Positions 40,843 through 50,600 of a DNA stretch of 64,000 nucleotides are shown in pieces. Source of the DNA: Szabonella alba (GTDB lineage: Bacteria > Pseudomonadota > Alphaproteobacteria > Rhodobacterales > Rhodobacteraceae); assembly GCF_016765775.1 (NCBI RefSeq), contig NZ_JAESVN010000001.1, positions 744,001 to 808,000 on the forward strand, given 5' to 3'. Numbering within the stretch: the stretch's first letter is position 1; each line of letters starts with the position of its first letter. The notes under the pieces are model-generated. The model was not told the origin of the DNA. It worked only from the letters and a program-made list of their open reading frames with translations, and did no database searches. The translations under genes were made by a program, and so were the position numbers.

Positions 40843-43800
40843 ATGCAGGCACTCGGGCGGGTGACGGCGGTTCTGGGACCGACGAACACCGGAAAGACCC
40901 ATTACGCCATCGAGCGGATGCTGGGTCACAGGACCGGGGTCATTGGACTGCCGCTGCGTCTGCTTGCGCGGGAGGTTTATGACCGGATCGTCGCCTTGCG
41001 CGGCCCTTCGGTCGTGGCGCTGGTCACCGGTGAGGAACGCATCGTTCCCGACCGCACCCAATACTGGGTCTGCACGGTCGAGGCGATGCCGCAGGAGATC
41101 GGCGCCGATTTCATCGCCATAGACGAGATCCAGCTTTGCGCCGATGCCGAGCGTGGCCATGTCTTCACCGACCGGCTGCTGCGCGCACGTGGGCGGCATG
41201 AAACCCTGTTTCTGGGGGCCGACACGATGCGCCCGGCCATCGCAGCGCTGGTGCCGGGCGTGCAGTTCATGGCGAGGCCGCGCCTGTCGGAACTGACCTA
41301 TACAGGTTCGAAAAAGATAAGCCGACTGCCCGAAAGATCGGCAATCGTCGGATTTTCTGTTGAAAATGTATATGCGATTGCGGAACTGATCCGCCGCACC
41401 AAGGGCGGTTGCGCAGTGGTGATGGGCGCGCTGTCGCCCCGGACGCGCAATGCGCAGGTGGCTTTGTATCAGAATGGCGATGTGGATTATCTGGTCGCGA
41501 CCGATGCCATCGGCATGGGGCTGAACCTTGATATCCGGCATGTGGCCTTTTCCTCGACCGTCAAATTCGACGGACGCCGGATGCGCGGACTGACCCCGCA
41601 GGAACTGGCGCAGATCGCAGGGCGGGCGGGGCGCTACATGACACCCGGCACCTTCGGCGTGACGGGAGAGGCCCGGCCTTTGACCGAGGATGTGATCGAG
41701 GCGATTCAGGAGCACCGCTTCCTGCCGGTGCGCAAACTGTCCTGGCGCAACGAAATCCCCGATTACGGGTCCATCGACCGGCTGATCGGCGCGCTGGAAA
41801 AGCATACCGGCAATGAATGGTTGAGCCGCGCACGCGATGCCGATGATCTGCAGACACTCAAGGCGCTGGCGGCGATGCCCGAGCTGCGGGACATGGTGCA
41901 GAGCCCGCAGGATGTGCGGCTTTTGTGGGATGTCTGCCGCGTGCCGGATTTCCGCGGCCAGTCGGACACCGATCACGCGACGCTGCTGTTGCGGATCTTC
42001 GAATTCCTGCGGGCCGGGCAGGTGCCTGCGGACTGGCTTGCGGCGCAGGTGGCGCGGATCGACCGGACCGAAGGCGATATTGACACATTGTCCCGGCGGC
42101 TGGCCTATATTCGGACATGGACCTATGTCACGCAACGCAAGGGATGGGTTGCTGACGAATCCCATTGGCGCGACGAGACGCGCGCGGTAGAAGACCGTTT
42201 GTCGGATGCGTTGCATGCGCGCCTGACCCAGCGATTTGTTGACCGGCGCACATCTGTTCTGATGCGGCGGTTGAAACAGAAGGAGAGCCTTGTGGCCGAG
42301 GTGAATGACAAGGGCGAAGTGACGGTCGAGGGAGAGTTCATCGGCCGTCTGGAAGGGTTCCGCTTCCGGCAGGACGGGACCGCATCGCCCGATGAGGCCC
42401 GCACGCTGCGGGCGGCTGCGGTGCAGGCGCTGAAGCCGGAATTCCATCTGCGGTCGGACCGTTTCTACAACGCGCCCGATACGGAACTGGATTTTACCGA
42501 ACAGGGCGGCCTGATGTGGGGCACGCAGGCGGTGGGCAAGCTGGTCGCGGGGCCGGATGCGCTGCGCCCGGGCGTCGAGGCCTTTGTCGATGAAGATGCA
42601 GGCCCCGAGGTCGCCGAAAAGGTGCGCCGCCGGTTGCAGCATTTCATCGACCGCAAGGTGGCCGCGCAGTTTGAGCCGCTGACCAATCTCAGCCGGGATG
42701 AGACGCTGACGGGCATGGCGCGCGGCTTTGCCTTCCGTCTGGTTGAGGCATTGGGCGTATTGCCGCGTGATGCGGTCGCCGAGGATGTGAAAACGCTGGA
42801 TCAGGAGGCGAGGGGCGCGCTGCGCAAGCATGGCGTGCGCTTTGGCCAGTATACGATCTTCCAGCCCTTGCTGCTGAAACCCGCGCCGACCCGGCTTCGG
42901 CTGGTGCTCTGGAGCCTTTACAGCGGCTTGCAGGAATTTCCCGAAAGCCCGCCGCCCGGTCTGGTGACCATTCCGCATATCACCGAGGTACCACGGTCGC
43001 ATTACACGCTGGCGGGCTATCACCCGGCAGGCGCACGGGCGATCCGTATCGACATGCTGGAACGGCTGGCCGATCTGTTGCGCGCCAAGGACAGCCGCGG
43101 TGGGTTCGAGGCGACGCCGGACATGCTGTCGATCACGGGCATGACGCTGGAACAGTTTTCCGACCTGATGGGCGGGCTGGGCTATCGCGCCGAGCGGGGC
43201 GAACGGCCCAAGCAGCGTGAAGCGGCCCCCGAAGTGGCGGCAAAGCCCGATGTCGCGGCGGAAGCTGGCCGCGATGGTGCTGCAAGCGGGGCTGTGGCCG
43301 GGCCGGTCGATACCCCCACCGATGGGGTGGCAGATTCTGACACGACGGCCGATGCAGCGGCAGAGCCTGTGATACCCGCCACCGATGCGGCGGCGGAACC
43401 CGCTGCCGAGACCGCAACGGAGACTGTGGTCGAAAGCGCAGCCCAAGCCGCTGCCACGGCTTCGCCCGAGGCCGAAGTGATCCCCGAGGCCGAAACGCCT
43501 GCCGAAGCCGAAGCTAACACGCAGGCCGCCGGGGCCGAAGCGACCACCGAAGCCGAAGTGGCCACCGAAGCCGAAGCGACTGCCGAGGCCGCCCCGGCGG
43601 CGCCTGTCGAGATGGAAAGCTTTGTCACCTTCACCTGGGCACCGCGTCCGCGCCGGGACCGGGGTGATGGTGGCCGGCAGGGCCGGGGCCCGCGCCGTGA
43701 GGCGGGCGCCGATGGCGAGGGGCGTCGCGGCCCGAAACCCGAAGGCCGCCCGGACCGTGGACCGAAACGCGCAGGCGGCGATGCTCCGCGCGGTGGCGGG

Positions 43801-44034
43801 CCTGATGCTGGACAGGCGAATGCAGGACAGGCGAATGCAGGTCAGGCCCGGTCAGGTCAGGCCAAGTCCGGGCAGGGCGGCAAGCCCCGGGGCAAGGGCG
43901 GCAAGCCCGGCAAGGGTGGCGAGCGTGAGAATGACCGCGCCCGCAGCTATGAGGCCCGCCCGCCGCGTGCTGAAAAACCCATTGATCCCGACAATCCCTT
44001 TGCCGCGCTTCTTGCGCTCAAAGGCAAGGTCTGA
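40843..44034 (+). CDS. SUV3-type DExH RNA helicase with a long low-complexity tail
   Basis: A 1063-residue superfamily 2 helicase. Walker A is GPTNTGKT (residues 12-19), DEIQL is near residue 95 and the helicase C motif QIAGRAGRY near residue 265, followed by the SUV3-type C-terminal region to about 770. The remaining 290 residues are unusual: an acidic Ala/Glu/Thr stretch (about 790-920), one island VEMESFVTFTWAPRPRRDRG, then a basic Gly/Gln/Lys tail with several QANAGQ-like repeats (about 985-1030). Family members degrade structured RNA, often with exoribonucleases. The tail suggests condensate or RNA contact. Confidence 0.88.
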   Translation: MQALGRVTAVLGPTNTGKTHYAIERMLGHRTGVIGLPLRLLAREVYDRIVALRGPSVVALVTGEERIVPDRTQYWVCTVEAMPQEIGADFIAIDEIQLCADAERGHVFTDRLLRARGRHETLFLGADTMRPAIAALVPGVQFMARPRLSELTYTGSKKISRLPERSAIVGFSVENVYAIAELIRRTKGGCAVVMGALSPRTRNAQVALYQNGDVDYLVATDAIGMGLNLDIRHVAFSSTVKFDGRRMRGLTPQELAQIAGRAGRYMTPGTFGVTGEARPLTEDVIEAIQEHRFLPVRKLSWRNEIPDYGSIDRLIGALEKHTGNEWLSRARDADDLQTLKALAAMPELRDMVQSPQDVRLLWDVCRVPDFRGQSDTDHATLLLRIFEFLRAGQVPADWLAAQVARIDRTEGDIDTLSRRLAYIRTWTYVTQRKGWVADESHWRDETRAVEDRLSDALHARLTQRFVDRRTSVLMRRLKQKESLVAEVNDKGEVTVEGEFIGRLEGFRFRQDGTASPDEARTLRAAAVQALKPEFHLRSDRFYNAPDTELDFTEQGGLMWGTQAVGKLVAGPDALRPGVEAFVDEDAGPEVAEKVRRRLQHFIDRKVAAQFEPLTNLSRDETLTGMARGFAFRLVEALGVLPRDAVAEDVKTLDQEARGALRKHGVRFGQYTIFQPLLLKPAPTRLRLVLWSLYSGLQEFPESPPPGLVTIPHITEVPRSHYTLAGYHPAGARAIRIDMLERLADLLRAKDSRGGFEATPDMLSITGMTLEQFSDLMGGLGYRAERGERPKQREAAPEVAAKPDVAAEAGRDGAASGAVAGPVDTPTDGVADSDTTADAAAEPVIPATDAAAEPAAETATETVVESAAQAAATASPEAEVIPEAETPAEAEANTQAAGAEATTEAEVATEAEATAEAAPAAPVEMESFVTFTWAPRPRRDRGDGGRQGRGPRREAGADGEGRRGPKPEGRPDRGPKRAGGDAPRGGGPDAGQANAGQANAGQARSGQAKSGQGGKPRGKGGKPGKGGERENDRARSYEARPPRAEKPIDPDNPFAALLALKGKV

Positions 44035-44037
44035 GGC

Positions 44038-44364
44038 TTGGCGGCGCCGCAGGACAGGCCGGGCACCCGCCCTGTCCTGCGGCTGGACAAATGGCTTTGG
44101 CAGGCGCGATTCGTCAAATCGCGCAGCCTTGCCGCCGCCCTTGTTTCGGGCGGCCATCTGCGGGTGAACGGACAGCCCGTCAGCAAACCCGCCCATGCGA
44201 TAGGCCCGGGGGATGTACTGACCCTGCCTTTGCCGGGACGGGTGCGCGTGATCCGGGTGCTGGATCTGGGGCTGCGGCGTGGCCCCGCCCACGAGGCCCG
44301 CGCGCTTTATGCCGATCTGGATGCGACAGCGCCGCCACCTGAATGCGCGGCCCCGCTTGAATGA
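44038..44364 (+). CDS. S4-domain RNA-binding protein (Hsp15 type)
   Basis: A 108-residue protein with the S4 fold: LRLDKWLWQARFVKSRSLAAALVSGGHLRVNGQPVSKPAHAIGPGDVL covers residues 14-61 and is the heart of Hsp15-like proteins that bind stalled 50S subunits. It starts with TTG 44038, four bases after the helicase stop, with GAGG just upstream. No ATG is available before the domain. A role in ribosome rescue is likely. Confidence 0.85.
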   Translation: MAAPQDRPGTRPVLRLDKWLWQARFVKSRSLAAALVSGGHLRVNGQPVSKPAHAIGPGDVLTLPLPGRVRVIRVLDLGLRRGPAHEARALYADLDATAPPPECAAPLE

Positions 44365-44414
44365 TCCGTCTGCCTGTTCTAACGAGGCGCGACCGAGCCT
44401 GAGGATAAGACCCG

Positions 44415-44753
44415 ATGACCTATGTGGTGACCGATAACTGCATCGCCTGCAAATACACCGATTGTGTCGAGGTCTGCCCCGTCGATTGCTTCTACGAGGG
44501 GGAGAACATGCTGGTGATCCACCCCGATGAATGCATTGATTGCGGGGTCTGTGAACCGGAATGCCCGGCCGATGCGATCCGCCCCGATACCGAGGCGGAT
44601 ATGGAAAAATGGGTTGAGTTCAACCGCAAATATTCCGAGGCCTGGCCTGTCATCGTGACCAAGAAGGATCAATTGCCGGAGGCCGAGGAACGCGACGGTG
44701 AGACCGGCAAGCTGGAGAAATATTTCTCGGAAGCGGCGGGCGAGGGCGGCTGA
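44415..44753 (+). CDS. fdxA: Seven-iron ferredoxin (3Fe-4S/4Fe-4S)
   Basis: A 112-residue ferredoxin, closely like FdxA. The first cluster set is [18 protein letters not shown] and the second [12 protein letters not shown], the pattern of a 7Fe protein with one 3Fe-4S and one 4Fe-4S. The acidic C-terminal region about 60-112 is typical. It provides low-potential electrons to unspecified reactions. ATG 44415 follows a GAGGATAAG run. The carD gene follows after 319 bases, a common neighbour in Rhodobacterales. Confidence 0.94.
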   Translation: MTYVVTDNCIACKYTDCVEVCPVDCFYEGENMLVIHPDECIDCGVCEPECPADAIRPDTEADMEKWVEFNRKYSEAWPVIVTKKDQLPEAEERDGETGKLEKYFSEAAGEGG

Positions 44754-44884
44754 TCCCCGGCCGGCCGAATCGCCCGGTGATCCCCGACAGGGATTGAGCT
44801 GCGTCAATTTGGCCTGCTGCGGGCCGGGCCGGGCTTCATGATGATCGCAAAGCCGGAATCCGGTTCTGCCCGTTTGCGCGGCAG

Positions 44885-44977
44885 TTGGAATCGGGGTGAT
44901 TCTGTGGTATACATTACAGACATGTAAACAATGGACGATCCGGCCCGGTTCAGAGCTGCTCGCCTGAACCCGGTTTT
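44885..44977 (+). promoter_or_regulatory. Promoter and terminator-like hairpin in the fdxA-carD gap
   Basis: The 319-base gap 44754-45072 contains TTGGAA (44885-44890) and TATACA (44908-44913) with a 17-base spacer, a good promoter. About 35 bases on, GGTTCAG (44947-44953) pairs with CTGAACC (44964-44970) and TTTTT follows (44973-44977). A transcript from this promoter would therefore meet a terminator-like hairpin about 100 bases before carD. No gene is seen, only a possible 17-codon ORF at 44931-44984. Confidence 0.6.
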
Positions 44978-45072
44978 TATCTGACAGAAATGCGCATCGT
45001 CGGGGTCGATTTGACCGCGAACGGTGTTTTGTGTCGGGTAATGTCGGGGCGCCCTTCCTGAGGAAAGACCGG

Positions 45073-45582
45073 ATGACCAAAGTCAAGAAGCCTGAATTCC
45101 GTCCCAACGAGTTCGTCGTTTACCCTGCGCATGGCGTCGGTCGGATCATTTCCATCGAAGAACAGGAAATCGCCGGACTGCGGCTGGAACTGTTCGTCAT
45201 CTCCTTTGAAAAGGACAAGATGACCCTGCGCGTGCCGACGCATAAGGCCACGGAAATCGGCATGCGTTCGCTGTCCTCGCCCGATATCGTCACCAAGGCG
45301 CTGGACACGCTGAAGGGCAAGGCGCGGGTGAAACGCGCGATGTGGTCGCGCCGGGCGCAGGAATATGAACAGAAAATCAACTCGGGCGATCTGCTGTCGA
45401 TTGCCGAAGTGGTGCGCGACCTGCACCGCACCGACGATCAGCGCGAACAAAGCTATTCCGAGCGTCAGCTTTACGAGGCGGCGCTGGAGCGGCTGACGCG
45501 CGAGGTTGCTGCGGTTTCGGGCGTTGACGAAAAGGGTGCGCAGAAAACCGTGGATGAGGTTCTGCTGTCCCGCGCGGCCTGA
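45073..45582 (+). CDS. carD: CarD family transcriptional regulator
   Basis: A 169-residue protein. The N-terminal Tudor-like RNA polymerase-interacting domain (FRPNEFVVYPAHGVGRIISIEEQEIAGLRLELFVISFEKDKMTLRVPTHKA, residues 9-59) precedes a C-terminal helical DNA-contacting domain. It stabilises open complexes and affects rRNA promoters. ATG 45073 follows GAGGAAAGA; an upstream in-frame start at 45031 is rejected. It is a monocistronic unit ending at a strong terminator. Confidence 0.92.
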   Translation: MTKVKKPEFRPNEFVVYPAHGVGRIISIEEQEIAGLRLELFVISFEKDKMTLRVPTHKATEIGMRSLSSPDIVTKALDTLKGKARVKRAMWSRRAQEYEQKINSGDLLSIAEVVRDLHRTDDQREQSYSERQLYEAALERLTREVAAVSGVDEKGAQKTVDEVLLSRAA

Positions 45583-45619
45583 TCGTTGCGGCAGGTCTGA
45601 CCCTGCAAGGAAATTCTGG

Positions 45620-45644
45620 CGGCGGTCCTTCGGGGCCGCCGTTT
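45620..45644 (+). terminator. Rho-independent terminator of carD
   Basis: CGGCGGTCC (45620-45628) pairs with GGGCCGCCG (45633-45641) including one G-U pair, around an extra-stable TTCG tetraloop, then TTT. It starts 38 bases after the carD stop. cobS converges from the other side and ends at 45718, so the hairpin may serve both genes. Confidence 0.85.
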
Positions 45645-45717
45645 CTGCATTCCGGGCGTGGAACTGCGCGTTCTGTCCCTTGCAGGCCGGAAATGGCCGA
45701 GGCCCACCATTGCGCAG

Positions 45718-46470
45718 TCAGGGCAAAAGAAGTGCGGCCAGAACGGCAAGGCAGGCCGCCTCGGTCAGTTGCTGGCTGGCCCCCAGCACGTCGCCGGTCT
45801 GTCCGCTGATCTTGGCGCGGGCCAGTGCACCAAGCGCCAGCGTGACCAGAAGGGCTGCCAGAAGTGCCAAAGCGCCCGGCATGACGCCACAAAACGGCAG
45901 GGCGATCAGCGCAGCCAGCGCCAGCGACCCGCCTGCAGTGCTGGCCATGGGTCGCCCGACCGCGCGGGACAGACCGCCCGTTCGCGCAGCGGGCAGGAAT
46001 GCCATCAGCAACGCCATGGGTGCACGGCTCAGCGCCCCCACCGCCAGAACTGCAGCCCATTCTCCGGCCGCCAGCAGCGCGGTCAGCGCCGACCAGCGCA
46101 GAAGCCCGATGACCAGCAGCGCCATGACGCCATAGCTGCCGATATGGCTGTCCTTCATGATTTCCAGCCGTCGCGCGCGATCCCATCCGCCCCAGAACCC
46201 GTCGGCGGTATCGGCCAGCCCGTCCTCATGCATCGCGCCGGTCAGCATCGCCTGAACCCCCAGAACCACCACCGCCGCTATCCCTGCTCCGGCAGGCAGG
46301 GCAAGCCGTCCCGCCAGCAGCGCCAGCGCGGTGACCAGAAGGCCGGCCAGCGGCCAGGCCCAGGCCGAGGCGGGGCGCGGTGCGGCCTCCGAGGCGGGCA
46401 GCGGCAACCGTGTCAGCAGGCGTAGCGCCTCGGGGAGATCAGACAGGCGGGGAAGGTCGGATCTGGGCAT
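45718..46470 (-). CDS. cobS: Adenosylcobinamide-GDP ribazoletransferase
   Basis: A 250-residue membrane enzyme that joins adenosylcobinamide-GDP to alpha-ribazole. The MTGAMHEDGLADTADGFWGG segment (about residues 66-85) is the CobS signature with metal-binding acidic residues. Five or six membrane spans follow. The start at 46470 (MPRSDLPRLSDL) is used; the frame reaching 46773 overlaps cobT. It is divergent from cobT with an 81-base gap, too short for a cobalamin riboswitch. Confidence 0.9.
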   Translation of the reverse strand: MPRSDLPRLSDLPEALRLLTRLPLPASEAAPRPASAWAWPLAGLLVTALALLAGRLALPAGAGIAAVVVLGVQAMLTGAMHEDGLADTADGFWGGWDRARRLEIMKDSHIGSYGVMALLVIGLLRWSALTALLAAGEWAAVLAVGALSRAPMALLMAFLPAARTGGLSRAVGRPMASTAGGSLALAALIALPFCGVMPGALALLAALLVTLALGALARAKISGQTGDVLGASQQLTEAACLAVLAALLLP

Positions 46471-46551
46471 GGGGTGGTCCGGTTCCGATCTGGTCAAGCG
46501 GCGTATCTGTCGATAACCAGACCGTGACGATTGGGCAAGGCGAGGGCGCAG

Positions 46552-47562
46552 ATGACAATTGGATCGGTTGCGGAATTGCTGGCGGAACTGCGTGCGGCTC
46601 CGGGCCCGGATCTGGCCGCCCGCACCGCTGCGCAGGCCCGCGACGCGCAATTGACCAAACCCCCCGGTTCGCTGGGAAGGCTTGAAGAGATCGCACTCTG
46701 GTATGCGGGCTGGCAGGGTGATCCGCGCCCCAGCGGTCTTGCGCCGCAGATCGTGATCTTTGCAGGCAATCACGGCATTGCCGCGCGCGGCATTTCGGCC
46801 TTTCCGGCGGAGGTGACGGCGCAGATGGTCGGAAATTTCCGGGCAGGCGGCGCGGCGGTCAATCAGCTTGCCCGTGCCTTCGGCGCCTCGATGACGGTGC
46901 AGGCACTGGATCTTGACCGCCCGACCGCCGATTTTACCGAAGGCCCGGCCATGGATGACACGGATCTGCTGGCAGCGCTGAACACCGGCTGGTCATCGGT
47001 CGATCCCGGGGCGGGGCTGCTGGTTGTGGGCGAAATGGGCATCGGCAACACGACATCCGCCGCGGCCATGGCCTGCGCCCTTTTCGGCGGCGCGCCGCAG
47101 GACTGGATCGGGCGCGGCACCGGCGTCGATGCGGCGGGATTGCAGCGCAAGGCCGATGTTGTGGCCACCGGACTGGCGCACCATGCCGGGGCGCTGGCCG
47201 ATCCGTTTGAGGTGCTGCGCCGTCTGGGCGGGCGTGAGATCGCGGCGATGACAGGCGCGCTGGCGCGGGCGCGGGTGCTGCGCATTCCGGTGCTGCTGGA
47301 CGGGTTCATTGCCTCGGCGGCGGCGGCGGTGCTGGCGCGCGCGGTGCCCGCGGCACTTGATCACTGTCTGGCGGGTCATTGCAGCGCCGAGGCCGGACAT
47401 GCGCGGTTGCTGGAAGCGCTGGACAAGGCACCGATCCTGTCACTGGGCCTGCGGCTGGGCGAAGGATCGGGCGCGGCGCTGGCCATCGGTATCGTGCAGG
47501 GGGCGCTGGCCTGCCATTCCGGCATGGCAACCTTTGCCGAGGCGGGGGTGGCGGGGGGCTGA
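46552..47562 (+). CDS. cobT: Nicotinate-nucleotide-dimethylbenzimidazole phosphoribosyltransferase
   Basis: A 336-residue enzyme that makes alpha-ribazole phosphate from nicotinate mononucleotide and 5,6-dimethylbenzimidazole. [14 protein letters not shown] near residue 38, [14 protein letters not shown] and the catalytic-glutamate region [12 protein letters not shown] near the C-terminus are visible. ATG 46552 follows GAGGGCGCAG. Together with divergent cobS it completes the lower-ligand and final-assembly steps of cobalamin synthesis. Its 3' end is followed by a 67-base gap before the end of the convergent 1163-residue gene, with no clear terminator. Confidence 0.92.
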   Translation: MTIGSVAELLAELRAAPGPDLAARTAAQARDAQLTKPPGSLGRLEEIALWYAGWQGDPRPSGLAPQIVIFAGNHGIAARGISAFPAEVTAQMVGNFRAGGAAVNQLARAFGASMTVQALDLDRPTADFTEGPAMDDTDLLAALNTGWSSVDPGAGLLVVGEMGIGNTTSAAAMACALFGGAPQDWIGRGTGVDAAGLQRKADVVATGLAHHAGALADPFEVLRRLGGREIAAMTGALARARVLRIPVLLDGFIASAAAAVLARAVPAALDHCLAGHCSAEAGHARLLEALDKAPILSLGLRLGEGSGAALAIGIVQGALACHSGMATFAEAGVAGG

Positions 47563-47629
47563 CCGTTTAGGCTGCACCGTCCTGCGGCCCTTGCGGGGCA
47601 GCGAGATCAGGGGCGTTTATCAGGGACGG

Positions 47630-50600
47630 TCAGCCGCGCGGCATCGCCAGGCTGAGCATCCGCCCGCCCTTCTGATAGCGCAATTCGTTTGAGGTGATCG
47701 CGGCCACGGTGCCACCATCGATGCGGTCGCCGACCTTGACCTTGGTGAAACGTCCGTTCCCGCTGCGCACCAGCGCATAGCGGTTGCTTGCGGTTCCATA
47801 CACCCCGATCAGATTGATCCGCGACAGGTTGATCGCGTTCGAGAAGGTGGCCTGCTGCGCGACCGAGGCACGGGTCGGGATCCGGGGGGCGGCGCTGACC
47901 GCAACCTCGGGCTCATCCTCTTCCTCGATCTCGGCGGGGGCGGCCTGACGCTGCGCGGGGGCTGCGGCAGCGGCGGTGCTCGCCTGCGTTGCCGAGGCAA
48001 CGGCAGCGGCCACCGCGCGTGAGAAATCGGCGGGCCGCCCGGCAGGGCGCAGCGAGATGGGCACGGGCAGCGCGGCCAGACGGGCGGCTGCGGCCTCTGC
48101 CTCGGCAGCCGCTGCCGCAGCGGCCAGTGAGGCGGCTTCGGCCAGTTCCTCGGGGCGCAGGCGGGGGCGGGCCCCGGCAAGCTGGCTGTCGGCGGTGGTG
48201 GACAGGGCCGCGTCATCTTCGGCCTGTTCGCTGGCGGGTGGGGCGCTGTCGTCCTGTTCGGGGGGTTCGGCGCTGGCCGGGCGGGTTTCGGGACGCCGCC
48301 GCGTGACCTCGGATGAGGGGGCAAAGACCAGTTCCGCGTCAGCCTCGGCCCCATCTTCGGCGGGCCCGGCGGGGGGCGTGTCTGTCGTCCCGGCAGCGGT
48401 TTCGGTCTCCGTCGCGGGCTCCGACGCGATCTCAGCCGCCGGATCCTGCGGCAGATCGCTGCCCGGGGTCGCACTGGTGTCAGTTTCCGCGCGGCTGCCC
48501 GTCTCGGCGGCCTGAGGTTCTGCGGTCTCGGCCTCGGGTTCCGCGCCTGCGGGACGTTCGGGCGGCAGGATCGGCGGGCGGGCCGCGATCAGCCAGAACC
48601 CGTCCGGCGTGACGACCCCGGTGGTCCCCGCGCGGATGGTGCCGTCGGGCTCGAATTCATAGCGTGTTCCTGCGGGCGGCGGCGGGGCTGCCGCCTCGGG
48701 CGGCGCATCCGGCCCCGTGCCCGGACGGGGCAGGGTGATGGCGTCAAAGGCCGGGGGCGGCCCGTCCATCGCGGCCAGCACGATCTCATCCTGCTGCCCG
48801 GCCTCGGATGCCGGACCCGCAGGCCCCGGACCTGCCGCTTCGGCATCGTCGGTTATCTCGGGGCGGAAATCGGTCGCAGTCGTCGTTTTGGTGGTGGTTT
48901 CGGTTTCAGAGCCGGTCTGCGCTGCGGTCTCGGCGGTCTCGGAAGCTGCCGGAAGCGGTTCAGCCTCTTCCGCCACTGTTTCGGCGGTGGGGACTTCCTG
49001 CTGCGGGCTGTCGGTGGCCGCGTCACCCGGAAGGGCGGCGGTGGAAACCGCACCGGGCGTCTCGGTTCCGGCCACGCCGATTGTCTCGGGGGCGCTGTCA
49101 TCGCGCGACAGATAGACCGAGGACCATGCCGCGATCAGCGCCAGCACCACCAGCAGCACACCGGTCAGCGCCAGACCCAGAAAGCGCGGCTTGCCACGCT
49201 GTCTGTGCACCCGGTCGCCAAAAGCGCCCATGCCGGTGGCATCAGATCCCGGCGTGGCGGCGGACCGCGGCGTCAGGGCTTTCGGCCGCTGCGGCAGGTC
49301 TTTGGCGGTACTCGCAGAGGATTCACTGCTCTGGGCCGCAGGGATTGCGGGTTTGCGCGGCGGTGCGGAACCGTTGCGCCCGGGGATCTTGGCCGCCGTG
49401 ACCATCGCGGCAAGCCGCTTGGCCGGGGACAGACCCTCGGATGAAACGGGGCGCGTGGGTGCTGCACTTCCGGAGGCAGGGCTGCCGGATGCGGGTGCCC
49501 GGGGCAAAAGCGTCTTGCCCGCCTGTGACGGCGGAACATCGCCCTGCGGCACGATCCTGACCGTCGGCGCCTTGCCCGCATCCGCCGGTGTGGCGGGGCC
49601 TGCGGATGGCTTTGCCAATCCGGCGGCGGGAGTGGGGGCGGAATTGGGCGCAGGTCCGGCGGCGGCTTCCGTGGCGGCCACGTCCTGCGTCGACACATCC
49701 TTGGCATCGCTGCCGGCCGGGGTCTTTTCTCCCGTCAGCGGGCCCGCTTGTTGCGGCTGCGGCAAAGTGGATTTGTCGCCGGTTCCGCTGCCGTCAGCTG
49801 CCTTGACGTTCTGCGCCGGGGCCGGGTTTCCGATCGAAGGCATTGCGCCAGCACCATCCTTGCCGGGTGCGCCGCCAAGCGACGGCCCTGCGGCGACCGG
49901 TGTCGTCGCGGACTGGGAACCAAGGGGCCGGGGCGTGCCGGAAGGCGCAGCCGTCGGAGAGGCGACGGGCGGTGCCATCGGAGGCGCGACAGAGGGTGCC
50001 GCGGGCGGGGCAGCAGGCGGGCGGGCAATTGCAGAAAAACCATTGCCGGGTGATGCGGCCTGCAGGGCCGGTGTCGCGGCAGAGGTTGCGGTGGAAAGCG
50101 GTGGCTCGGCGCGGCGTTCCTCACGCCTACGGCTGGCAAAGGTTGGAACCGGGCTATCGGTGCCGGTCGCATTGCCACCCCCCGCATCGCCATCAAGTGC
50201 AGGCGTCGCGGCCGGTTTTTCCGCGGCGAGCGCGGCTGTGGCGGCCCGGCGTGCGGCCTCTTCCTCGACCCGGCGCGCGGCCTTCTCGGCCTCGCGGCGT
50301 TCGGTCAGCAGCCGTTCTGCCTCAGCCTCGCGGGCTGTGGCCTCGGCGCGCATGCGGTCGGCTTCGGCACGATCGGCGGCCACACGCTCGGCCTCGGCGG
50401 CAGCGCGCTCCTCGGCTTCAGTCTCGGCCTTTGCGGCGGCTTCGGCCTCGGCTATGGCTTCTGCGGCCTTGGTATCGGCGTCCTTGCCAGCGGTATCCGT
50501 GCCTTCGCCAGTCTTGTCCGCATCCGCCCCCTCCGACCCTGCCGCATCCGTGTCGGATTTCGTCTCGGACCGATCACGGGACAGAATCGTGACCGGATCC

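Noticed and set aside
40822-43446. 874-codon minus-strand frame opposite the helicase
   Set aside because: It is antisense to the SUV3-type gene, and its translation has no domain or start signal.
46471-46551. Possible cobalamin riboswitch between cobS and cobT
   Set aside because: The gap is 81 bases, too short for the roughly 200-base element, and no B12-box sequence is visible.
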